64,000 nt of DNA. It comes from Eutreptiella sp. 'Long Island Sound 2002'. Lineage: Eukaryota > Euglenozoa > Euglenophyceae > Eutreptiales > Eutreptiaceae. Under the pieces are notes generated by a model. That model had not been told where the DNA came from. It saw only the letters and a list, made by a program, of their open reading frames with translations, and did no database searches. A program made the position numbers and the translations under genes. Where the stretch lies: positions 32,268,641 through 32,332,640 of the forward strand of contig OZ038385.1 of assembly GCA_964036045.1 (NCBI GenBank), read 5' to 3'. This document shows positions 20,270-29,347 of this stretch, piece by piece (position 1 is the stretch's first letter; each line of letters opens with the position of its first letter).

Positions 20270-22811
20270 TCACTTCGCTTTTTTGAATCTCTGTCCTTTC
20301 TGGCCTGGGCAATCTTTCCGACGATGACCGTACTTGCCACATCCAAAACATTTGAGGTCTTCTGCCATCATTGATCGCTCCGACCCATGTGGGCTGTTAC
20401 CCCGCGTTGTTTGTGATGCTGTTGTCGACGTCTTCTCTGACGACCATGAACTTTGCGTTTTGGCAGAACCATCGGATGCAGTGCTGTACTGTCTGTCATC
20501 TCGTCGCCGCGGTTCTCTCGGATCACGATCTCCTTGTCGATCCTGATATCGGTCACGGGAACTGCGGTGTCTATCCTCCTGATATCGGTCCCTGGAGCGG
20601 CTGTCACTCGACCGTCGGAACTCTTTGCGACTCTTGTCTGCGCTGGAGTGCCGTTTGTCATCCTTGCCGTGCCTGTTGTCCCGATTTCGGTGATAGTCTC
20701 GATTGTCCCGATTCGTGGATCTATTCTTGTACTTGTCTTCTGATGATCTTCGCCTCGTGACGTCGCGATTCAACTCCCGAACAATCTGCATCTCGTCAGA
20801 CTTCACTGCTCCCAAAATTTGTCGGCCTGACTCTTGTGCCTGGTCCCTGTTGACCAGCTGCCCGCATATCCACGCAAACATCTCAACATAGGAATAAGAG
20901 GCATACGCTGCTTCATCCTCATGTAGTCGTCGCTCCATTCTTTCCCACAATTTGTCTTGGGGACGTTTTGCACGATAATAATAGAAATGTTGCAGCAATG
21001 CCTCCTTGGCCAACTGATGGGTGATACCTCCTTTGACTTTGGCGCCCTTTTGCTGAAACTCTGCCCAGAAGGTAACCCATCGTTCTGAAGTCATGTCCTG
21101 GGACACGTCAATCTGCAGATCTCGGAATTCTGCCTTTCCTTTATATTCATGTGGAAGCACCGTTCCAGTCACGATGTTCCACGCCAATTCGAAGTCATCT
21201 TCCACACCCTCATCTTCCAGTTGTTGCTCCTTTGCCTCTCTAAAATTCTTGTTATCCAACACGGAGATCAAAAGTTCAACCTGATATGCAGGGCTGAACC
21301 GTCCACGCCTTGGATGCCGCCATTTCAAGAACTGTTTGGACCACTTATCCTTTGTTTCTACTGTGCAGTCCCAATGTGGCACCTTGGCCTCTTGCTGCAT
21401 GGAGTCCTTGGTTTCATCATCTATCCATGTGTGACCCTCTTTGCCGAGTACCCCGGGTTCATCTCGCTTGCTGGGGTGCAGCTCATGCGTTTCCGTCCCG
21501 TATTGGCGTTCCGGTCTCACCTCCAAGAAAGCAGCACATTCCCATATTCCTGTGGGCCGTACTGATCGACCCTTCCTCGATGGTGGCGGCTTAAGGGCTC
21601 GGCCTGGCACCAGGAAATGGTCTTCAGTGAAGAGCCATTCAATCTGTCGCCACCGGAATGTGGTTGTGTCCTCATACCTTTCGTTGTACCAACTGAGCAC
21701 TTCGGACTTCACTGATGGCATCCATGATGGTCCTATGCGGAGGCGTACTGCTTCACTGGCCACTGTCCTGGTGGCATCCACCGTGAACAACGTCGCCACA
21801 GATTCGGTGTCTTCCGCCGGACGTCTGTTGACTCCCTCGACGCTGGCTGTGACTTTTGGTGGCATACGGTCAGCACCTTTGGCCACCATCTCAGCCACCT
21901 CCTCCTTGAATCGTGCTGTGTCGTCCATCACCTTCCGTATCTCTGTCATGCAATGATCCTGCACCTGTTGGTACTTCTCTCTGGCCACGCCCGTGGAATT
22001 CTCCAACTGGTCTTTCACGCCTCGTTTATGACGTTCCAAGGCCTCACGGTGATTGTTTTTCACCCTCTCGATCTCCTCTGTGAGCGCCTGAATTTCCCCC
22101 GCATTTTCTGTTGAACTGGTTTCCAACTGATCCTTCAATCGCTCCAGAACTTCATTGGTCTGTTCCAACTCGTCCTTGATGGATTGGATTTGTCGGTCTG
22201 CGTCATCGGGTGTAGCGTGCTTTGTATGTCCTCTCTCTTGGATTTTCTTCTCCCTGGTCGTCAACAATTCACTTTCACAATGGCGTAGTTTTTCTTGGGT
22301 GCCTTGCCATTCCTTGTTCATTTTCCTGTGGTGCATCTCCACACTTTTCTCCATGTCCTGAATTTTCTGGTTCAGCGTGGTCTGCACCTTTTCCACAGCG
22401 GTTTTCACCTCAACGTCGTGATGACGCTGTTTTCCTTGTGCGTCGTCCACCGCACGCTGGTTCGTCTCCTGTTATTGCAGCATGTCCTGCTTCACTTGCA
22501 GAATTTTGTCACTCAAGTGGGCCTGTACGGTCTCCAGGTCCTGTTGTGTGGCGCACTGGAAGCTCTGAGTATCAACAGTGCCCGGGCTCGGACTCCCTGA
22601 TGCTCCCCTTTGCTGCACCCTCTCTTCATACCTGGTGACTCGTTCTTCCACTTCACGGTGTAATTTCTGGAGGTTGTTGCGGTGATCCTCGGCCTCCTTA
22701 TTAGCTGTCTGCAGCCACTGCCACACCTGTGATGCATGCTGCTGCACCAGTTTGGTGGCCTGTGTCAACTCCTCTTGACGTTGGCGACCATCACGTTCAT
22801 TTTCTGCTTTC
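20270..22811 (-). pseudogene. Element A gag, middle and C-terminal part
   Basis: The segment begins with a long predicted coiled coil rich in Glu/Lys/Gln. A capsid-like region follows (WSKQFLKWRHPRRGRF onward), then an Arg/Asp/Ser-rich tract and a classical CCHC zinc knuckle (CFGCGKYGHRRKDC) close to the C-terminus. This is a nucleocapsid layout. A TAA at 22472-22474 interrupts it in frame. The gag frame ends at TGA 20270-20272, just after an A6 run; pro-pol lies one frame away. The N-terminal part is at 28775-29347, displaced by the insertion of element D. Confidence 0.8.
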
Positions 22812-23388
22812 TGTAAAACGCAAGCACTTGTAGCATTTTCAAAACACTTGTACGGTGTTTTGTCGTGTGCTTTCCAAGATCTTTTGTACCAAAATCCCAA
22901 ATCTTGATTTCAAAGAACTCCTGGACGACCCACAATACCGAAGACGGCGCAACCCAATAGCGAAGCAAATAGCTGCAATACGACTTTTCTTTATAGTCCA
23001 GAAGTACTGAGCGATCTTGCCTCTTGCTGAGATCGCAATAATCCCATTGCACACGAAAAAAAATAGACACTCAGAAAGTGTTCATGCATGCATTCGCACA
23101 TTACATTCTTACAAAATCAGATCTTTTTATAATAAAAATCAGTGCTTTTCCGAAAGAAAACAATGCACAAATCAGTGCGCACGCGTGCCATGCAGTGCCC
23201 AAAAAGCGGCATCTGCACCGCAACGCGACAGAATAATATATGGGTTTATGTAACATACATGTGTCAGTACAGCCAAGTACTGAGCACGATACCTTAATGA
23301 CAAAATAGCAGTAAACATAACGAACCGAATCCTAGGGAAAACACAGGCTTTCAGGCTTGTCCGGTCCTGTCCTGAGCTCCCCTTTACA
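22812..23388 (-). repeat. Element D 3' LTR (577 bp)
   Basis: Begins (on -) TGTAAAGGGG and ends GCGTTTTACA. It is nearly identical to 28215-28769; I count about three differences by eye (a C/T, a T/G and one A in a run). This indicates a recent insertion. It is followed upstream on - by the purine tract. Confidence 0.85.
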
Positions 23389-24416
23389 CTCCCCCCCCAA
23401 GCCCACACATACCCTGATGTGTGGCTGAGACCCCAAAACAAAAGGGTGCGAAGGGTTTTACCATAGGGCTGGGAAAAGCTCAGACAGAGCTGGGTGGGTG
23501 TAAAACGCAAGCACCCAAAAGGCTGCCTTGCATGTTTACACTCCCCCCCCAGGCTCAGCACTCCCCAAATGAGTTGCTGACCGGAGAAAAAAAAATAGCA
23601 AAACATGCAGGCCTTAACCTACAATACAATACAGATATTATTGTCTGTGATCTGGCTATTTCTACCCATTCCAGGTAAAAACAGCTACTATCTATGTGCA
23701 GATCATGCTAGTGGAATACCACTGGTACCATAGATAGCTTTACCCTCCTGAAAGGGATTTCTGTCACAAAACAGTGCCCTAGGGGAGTGGTGAAGTGGTG
23801 TTTCAACCTATACCCACTCAAACTCCTCAAAGGGTGTAAAAACCTGATAAGTGCTCATGGCACACAACCTGAAGTGCTCATGGCACAGATAAAATTTAGT
23901 ATAAAAATACTGAAAGAAAACCCCTGCTTTTTCCAACAAAAGCAGAAAAACAAACGGGAAAACCACTCTGCTTTTTCTCCAAGACAGAAGCAGCTGAAAA
24001 AGAAAAAAAGACACACTGCTCACAAGCAGGCAGGTGCAAAGCAAAACAGAATTGCAAAACTGAGTAAACCAGAGTTCACTCAAAGTGTAAAGCAGGGTGT
24101 ATCCCACCACTGCTCATTGCAGATCCAAAATAGTATCTACAACGAAAAAGAAAGCAAAGGCACATGTCAGTGCCAGCAAACAAGGCGCTTGGCGCCCAAG
24201 AAGAGGCCAAAAAAGACCTCGTTGACATACTGAAAATGTACATGCCAGGGAATCTAAATCAGATTCCTGCATATATGCAGCCAAACAGGCTTCACACTGT
24301 GCAAGGCACAGCAGTTGGAAAAAACAAAGCGCTCACAGCGCCAAAGACTGATAACACAGAGCGCTGCAAGCGCTCGACATACGCGCAAGTTACAGAGCGC
24401 TCTCAGCGCTCAAAAC
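23389..24416. other. Element D interior, A/T-rich, no clear gene
   Basis: Contains the G-rich tract next to the LTR and a 42-bp block (23499-23540) with LTR-like TG...CA ends, itself beside another purine tract. There is a lysine-codon-rich A-run near 23995. Five AGCGCT palindromes cluster at 24328-24410. Open frames at 23787-24233 and 24164-24505 on + show no recognisable motif, and I do not call them genes. Confidence 0.4.
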
Positions 24417-25288
24417 CTAAAGGAAAGGGTTGTACTCATCTTCCTTGGAAGCCAAACGCTGGCCCCACTCTGACCGCGGTGGGCAGGAAGTTCGACACCA
24501 CTTGAAGGCCTCCTTGTTTTCCACTTTGGAGACCAGAACGTCAACCAGTTCACTGAAGTACTGGGCAGCTCTTCGTCTTTGAACGGCTTTGCCTGCGCGT
24601 CGTCCTCTTCTTGGCTTGCCCTCACTGATGACCTCCTGAGATTGTTCGGCCACCCAACTTCCCACACCTGTTTCGAAGCTTGTAGAATTCGTCACTCGGT
24701 GCTCCTTTCTTCGTTTCCATGGCTCTTTTTGTGACCCATCGGCGTTGGCCTCTTCACTTGAGCTGCATCGTGACTCCTTTTGGTCTTGAGTTGACGAACT
24801 ATTTTTTGTGGCTCTGAAAGGCGTAGAAGGAAGGTGACTTCTCAACAGCGAGACGATACTTTGTAGTTTGTGCAGCGCAACTTCCAGCGACGACTCCAAT
24901 TTTGTAAACACACGTGAATACGCATTGTTCTTCGTCGGCGCTGTCTTTGAATTGTGTGGAACTGCTTTCGTCCTCCACGGCAATTCTTCACTTTGTACGC
25001 CGTGAACCACGACCTTGTTGTCGGCGCTACTCAACTGCACCATGAGGGCATGGAAGAGACCTTGAAACTTGTACCCGAAATTCGCATAGAGCTTGGCGAA
25101 CGTGAATTCTTGAGCACACCTCAGCTGTTCCCGCACGCGTCGTTCCTCTCTCTCCAGATCCTGCTTGGTTTCTCACGCTCCTGCTTGAAGACCCGCACCA
25201 GCAGCAGCAACATACCAGTAGCAGCGACAGCACAAAAGGCGTAGACCCCGTCAATGTGATTCATCGTGTTCACATCCAACGGAGTCAT
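24417..25288 (-). pseudogene. Unknown membrane-anchored coiled-coil protein, frameshifted copy
   Basis: From the ATG at 25288 the product starts MTPLDVNTMNHIDGVYAFCA and has one hydrophobic segment (AVAATGMLLLLVRVF). It then reaches a Glu/Arg-rich stretch; at about 25160 the sensible protein moves to another frame (DLEREERRVREQLRCAQEF) and stays open to 24417. The rest is basic and Ser-rich, with a GRRAGKAVQRRR tract. I recognise no family. It lies sense to element D, as cargo between its LTRs. The amino-terminal ~700 bp, including upstream DNA, is also the left arm of the palindrome. It may be a transduced host gene fragment. Confidence 0.45.
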
Positions 25289-25858
25289 TTTGGAGCAGAG
25301 CTCTTTTCTTATCCCTTCACGATGCAGCCAGCGCTTATAGCGGAAAGGGGCTGCGAGGAAGGGCCTTCTTCATGGCCTGGGCAGCCGCGATACTGCAGCT
25401 CGTAACTACAGTGAGGGCCACTGATGCCCGCTGCTTGGCGCACGGCTCGCGTTGGCTTACAAATAAATCTGCGAGCTTTGCATGCTCGCCTGGAGCAAAA
25501 AACAAGCCTGCAAAGCAGACCACAGACAAACTGTTACTCTACACAGTACGCAGCGCCAAAGGCGTGCAGCGCTGACATCGCCTAATACCAATGCGACGGA
25601 TCTCGTCGAACCTGCAGTCGAAGCACTAACGCATTGGTATCCCTACCTTTACCTGCTTACCAGCTCCTTTTATTATAAAACATCCACAACAGGAATCACG
25701 CTTCACTCGATTAAATTATCCTTGATCCACGTGGAATTACGTCTTTTGCTGCGCGTGGAGGCCGTCGCGACAGTCGCGGCGACGACGCTGGTGGACGCAA
25801 TTCTCTGAAAACATCAGTGGCGGATGGCAGACAGCCCATTCCGCGTCATGTCCTCCAC
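25156..25858 (-). repeat. Left arm of a 703-bp palindrome
   Basis: Reverse complement of 25862-26564 with only a handful of differences by eye: two bases near 25828, one near 25688, one in the ATG region. The arms are separated by just three bases (25859-25861). The left arm covers the upstream region and first ~45 codons of the membrane-protein unit on -. Confidence 0.95.
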
Positions 25859-25861
25859 CAA

Positions 25862-26564
25862 GTGGAGGACATGACGCGGAATGGGCTGTCCCCCATCCGC
25901 CACTGATGTTTTCAGAGAATTGCGTCCACCAGCGTCGTCGCCGCGACTGTCGCGACGGCCTCCACGCGCAGCAAAAGACGTAATTCCACGTGGATCAAGG
26001 ATAATTTAATCGAGTGAAGCGTGATTCCTGTTGTGGATTTTTTATAATAAAAGGAGCTGGTAAGCAGGTAAAGGTAGGGATACCAATGCGTTAGTGCTTC
26101 GACTGCAGGTTCGACGAGATCCGTCGCATTGGTATTAGGCGATGTCAGCGCTGCACGCCTTTGGCGCTGCGTACTGTGTAGAGTAACAGTTTGTCTGTGG
26201 TCTGCTTTGCAGGCTTGTTTTTTGCTCCAGGCGAGCATGCAAAGCTCGCAGATTTATTTGTAAGCCAACGCGAGCCGTGCGCCAAGCAGCGGGCATCAGT
26301 GGCCCTCACTGTAGTTACGAGCTGCAGTATCGCGGCTGCCCAGGCCATGAAGAAGGCCCTTCCTCGCAGCCCCTTTCCGCTATAAGCGCTGGCTGCATCG
26401 TGAAGGGATAAGAAAAGAGCTCTGCTCCAAAATGACTCCGTTGGATGTAAACACGATGAATCACATTGACGGGGTCTACGCCTTTTGTGCTGTCGCTGCT
26501 ACTGGTATGTTGCTGCTGCTGGTGCGGGTCTTCAAGCAGGAGCGTGAGAAACCAAGCAGGATCT
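25862..26564 (+). repeat. Right arm of the 703-bp palindrome
   Basis: Mirrors 25156-25858. It continues to the right with unit-specific sequence (to about 26812) that recurs after the third copy at 27078-28014. The palindrome therefore arose by inverted duplication of a unit that is also directly repeated downstream. Confidence 0.95.
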
Positions 26565-26815
26565 TTGAGAAACCAAGCAGGATCTTTGAGAAACCAAGCA
26601 GGAGTTTTGAGAAACCAAGCAGGATCTTTGAGAAACCAAGCAGGAGTTTCGAGAAACCAAGCAGGATCGAGCGGCAAAAGCAAAAAAGGCACAAGCAGGA
26701 AAAAGCTCGGTGGTGTGGCGCTGTAGAAGGCAACGTGTTCAAAAGTTTTTCTTGCGCTGATACAAGAAGGATTTCGGGGAAAAATGGTCGCGTACCCGGT
26801 ACCGCTTCAAAATGA
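26432..26815 (+). CDS. Small membrane-anchored ORF with EKPSR(I/S)F repeats, copy 2
   Basis: 127 codons starting MTPLDVNTMNH, with the same hydrophobic anchor as the - strand copy. Six 21-bp repeats follow, encoding EKPSRIF or EKPSRSF, then a basic tail. The other copies have one (24417-25288) and six repeats, so the minisatellite expanded after the first duplication. It is antisense to element D. No family recognised; expression is unknown. Confidence 0.4.
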   Translation: MTPLDVNTMNHIDGVYAFCAVAATGMLLLLVRVFKQEREKPSRIFEKPSRIFEKPSRSFEKPSRIFEKPSRSFEKPSRIERQKQKRHKQEKARWCGAVEGNVFKSFSCADTRRISGKNGRVPGTASK

Positions 26816-27077
26816 ATCTGAGCTGCGTCCGTATTCAAGACAGACGCCATTTGCAACAGCGACCGAGAACGAGCCGAAATGGAATGGACGAAGCAGGACG
26901 AGACGCCCTCAAGTGCAGCAGAGCCGGGGACCACGTGACGGCTCTGAGGGATGTATTGGAGCGGCTGCTCCATTGGCTGCTCCCCGCCGACTTGAAGTCC
27001 TGCGACTCAGCCAAGCGTCTCCCAACAAGGAAGCTGCGTGAAGGATGGCGTACGCAATCCTCTTAAGGAGAGAGGTG

Positions 27078-28014
27078 ACGCGGAATGGGCTGTCCCCCAT
27101 CCGCCACTGATGTTTTCAGAGAATTTCGTCCACCAGCGTCGTCGCCGCGACTGTCGCGACGGCCTCCACGCGCAGCAAAAGACGTAATTCCACGTGGATC
27201 AAGGATAATTTAATCGAGTGAAGCGTGATTCCTGTTGTGGATGTTTTATAATAAAAGGAGCTGGTAAGCAGGTAAAGGTAGGGATACCAATGCGTTAGTG
27301 CTTCGACTGCAGGTTCGACGAGATCCGTCGCATTGGTATTAGGCGATGTCAGCGCTGCACGCCTTTGGCGCTGCGTACTGTGTAGAGTAACAGTTTGTCT
27401 GTGGTCTGCTTTGCAGGCTTGTTTTTTGCTCCAGGCGAGCATGCAAAGCTCGCAGATTTATTTGTAAGCCAACGCGAGCCGTGCGCCAAGCAGCGGGCAT
27501 CAGTGGCCCTCACTGTAGTTACGAGCTGCAGTATCGCGGCTGCCCAGGCCATGAAGAAGGCCCTTCCTCGCAGCCCCTTTCCGCTATAAGCGCTGGCTGC
27601 ATCGTGAAGGGATAAGAAAAGAGCTCTGCTCCAAAATGACTCCGTTGGATGTGAACACGATGAATCACATTGACGGGGTCTACGCCTTTTGTGCTGTCGC
27701 TGCTACTGGTATGTTGCTGCTGCTGGTGCGGGTCTTCAAGCAGGAGCGTGAGAAACCAAGCAGGATCTTTGAGAAACCAAGCAGGATCTTTGAGAAACCA
27801 AGCAGGAGGTTTGAGAAACCAAGCAGGATCTTTGAGAAACCAAGCAGGAGTTTCGAGAAACCAAGCAGGATCGAGCGGCAAAAGCAAAAAAGGCACAAGC
27901 AGGAAAAAGCTCGGTGGTGTGGCGCTGTAGAAGGCAACGTGTTCAAAAGTTTTTCTTGCGCTGATACAAGAAGGATTTCGGGGAAAAATGGTCGCGTACC
28001 CGGTACCGCTTCAC
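27078..28014 (+). repeat. Third (direct) copy of the element D unit
   Basis: Starts at GACGCGGAATGGGCTGTC and matches 25868-26812 base for base apart from scattered changes. It ends at the same point (CGGTACCGCTTCA) before diverging. Between copies two and three lies a 265-bp spacer (26813-27077) not found elsewhere in the window. Confidence 0.9.
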
Positions 28015-28022
28015 TGCAGTGA
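27636..28022 (+). CDS. Small membrane-anchored ORF with EKPSR repeats, copy 3
   Basis: 128 codons, the same start and hydrophobic segment as copy 2, and six 21-bp repeat units, one changed to EKPSRRF. The frame ends eight bases after the homology does, so the C-terminus is not conserved. This argues the ORF may be only a fragment of a larger ancestral gene. It is antisense to element D. Confidence 0.4.
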   Translation: MTPLDVNTMNHIDGVYAFCAVAATGMLLLLVRVFKQEREKPSRIFEKPSRIFEKPSRRFEKPSRIFEKPSRSFEKPSRIERQKQKRHKQEKARWCGAVEGNVFKSFSCADTRRISGKNGRVPGTASLQ

Positions 28023-28214
28023 CGGCGAACGTGATGGTGCAGGTCGTCTAGGCGGAGGCGGTGCCGGTCTTCTCGGCGGCGACTGCACGAGCATTGTTGA
28101 CAGCGAGCTGGGATGTTTTACGGCTATGGTGGTTAGCGCTGATGTTGAGGGAGCGCTCATGGTGTCTCTGTGGGCTTGCTAAATCTGCAGCTGGGCGGCG
28201 AATATTGCGATCTT

Positions 28215-28769
28215 ATTTTCAAAAACACTTGTACGGTGTTTTGTCGTGTGCTTTCCAAGATCTTTTGTACCAAAATCCCAAATCTTGATTTCAAAGAACT
28301 CCTGGACGACCCACAATACCGAAGACGGCGCAACCCAATAGCGAAGCAAATAGCTGCAATACGACTTTTCTTTATAGTCCAGAAGTACTGAGCGATCTTG
28401 CCCCTTGCTGAGATCGCAATAATCCCATTGCACACGAAAAAAAATAGACACTCAGAAAGTGTTCATGCATGCATTCGCACATTACATTCTTACAAAATCA
28501 GATCTTTTTATAATAAAAATCAGTGCTTTTCCGAAAGAAAACAATGCACAAATCAGTGCGCACGCGTGCCATGCAGTGCCCAAAAAGCGGCATCTGCACC
28601 GCAACGCGACAGAAGAATATATGGGTTTATGTAACATACATGTGTCAGTACAGCCAAGTACTGAGCACGATACCTTAATGACAAAATAGCAGTAAACATA
28701 ACGAACCGAATCCTAGGGAAAACACAGGCTTTCAGGCTTGTCCGGTCCTGTCCTGAGCTCCCCTTTACA
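28215..28769 (-). repeat. Element D 5' LTR, missing its last ~21 bp
   Basis: Matches 22834-23388. The part corresponding to the LTR end and primer-binding site (22812-22833) is missing, replaced by unrelated sequence below 28215. The copy therefore could not be reverse transcribed normally in its present state, unless the deletion happened after insertion. Confidence 0.8.
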
Positions 28770-28774
28770 CTTTC

Positions 28775-29347
28775 GCCACTTCAACAATTGTCTGGGCCTA
28801 TTCCGCATGCATTTTCAAGCTGGTCTCAAAGGTGTGGGCCGCACTGATGTGGGCTGCACACTCGTTTTGGGCTTCCTCCATCTTGCGGGTGAGCTCCTTT
28901 CGCATGGATTCCGCCTCTTCACGGTAGTATGTTTTTTTCTGCGGCTGCCTTGTGGGCCAATCCCGTGACCTGTCCATGCAGGTTTTCTGTCTTGGTTACG
29001 GCAGTTTTGGTCTGCCTGGACACCTCCTCTTGTAGCTTGACGGTGTCCTCATATACTTGTCGGGCATCCTGTAACTCCTCGTGAACTGCCGGGGCATGCA
29101 CTGTGACGTCTCCTGCTTTGGTGGTCACTTCCTGTGCCACTGCCAGTACCCCCTGCAAGCTGTCCTCAGCTTGTTTGGCGATCCTCTTCGCCCTTTCCAT
29201 GTGTCGCTCAACTCCACTGATGGCTTCTTTTAACTCCTGGGCCCCTGGTTGTGTGGAGTTCGGTCCCTGGCCCTGAGATGCTGGCTACACAGACCTGGGC
29301 TTCAACAGATCCACTTTGGTCTCCAAGCTCTCAATCCATCGGCTCAT
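28775..29347 (-). pseudogene. Element A gag, N-terminal part
   Basis: The ATG at 29347 starts MSRWIESLETKVDLL. A TAG follows at 29285-29287 in frame. A coiled-coil stretch (MERAKRIAKQAEDSLQGVL and onward) follows that, with a frame change at a T7 run (28932-28938) and a second TAG at 28798-28800. The reading frame runs exactly into the 22811 side once element D is removed. Both TAG sites lie where Gln would fit, suggesting CAG-to-TAG changes. Confidence 0.75.

Larger units (their letters stand above)
22812..28769 (-). mobile_element. Element D: non-autonomous LTR element inserted in element A gag
   Basis: Both edges carry the TSD CTTTC (22807-22811 and 28770-28774). The termini are TGTAAA...TTTACA, and ~555-577-bp terminal repeats run in the same direction. 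Removing the insert restores one continuous gag frame, which proves the insertion point. A G-rich purine tract beside the left repeat (complement of 23389-23397) makes the - strand the sense strand. No gag, protease or RT is present. The interior instead carries three copies of a gene-like unit, a palindrome and A/T-rich filler. It would need enzymes from an autonomous relative. Confidence 0.85.

Noticed and set aside
24164-24505. A + strand protein-coding gene within element D
   Set aside because: Overlaps the low-complexity AGCGCT cluster and antisense of the - strand gene relic; no motif or codon pattern supports it.
25482-25808. 108-codon ORF repeated three times (25482-25808, 25912-26238, 27116-27442)
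   Set aside because: It is antisense to, and upstream of, the membrane-protein ORF, and is conserved only because the whole DNA unit was duplicated recently. No protein features support it.
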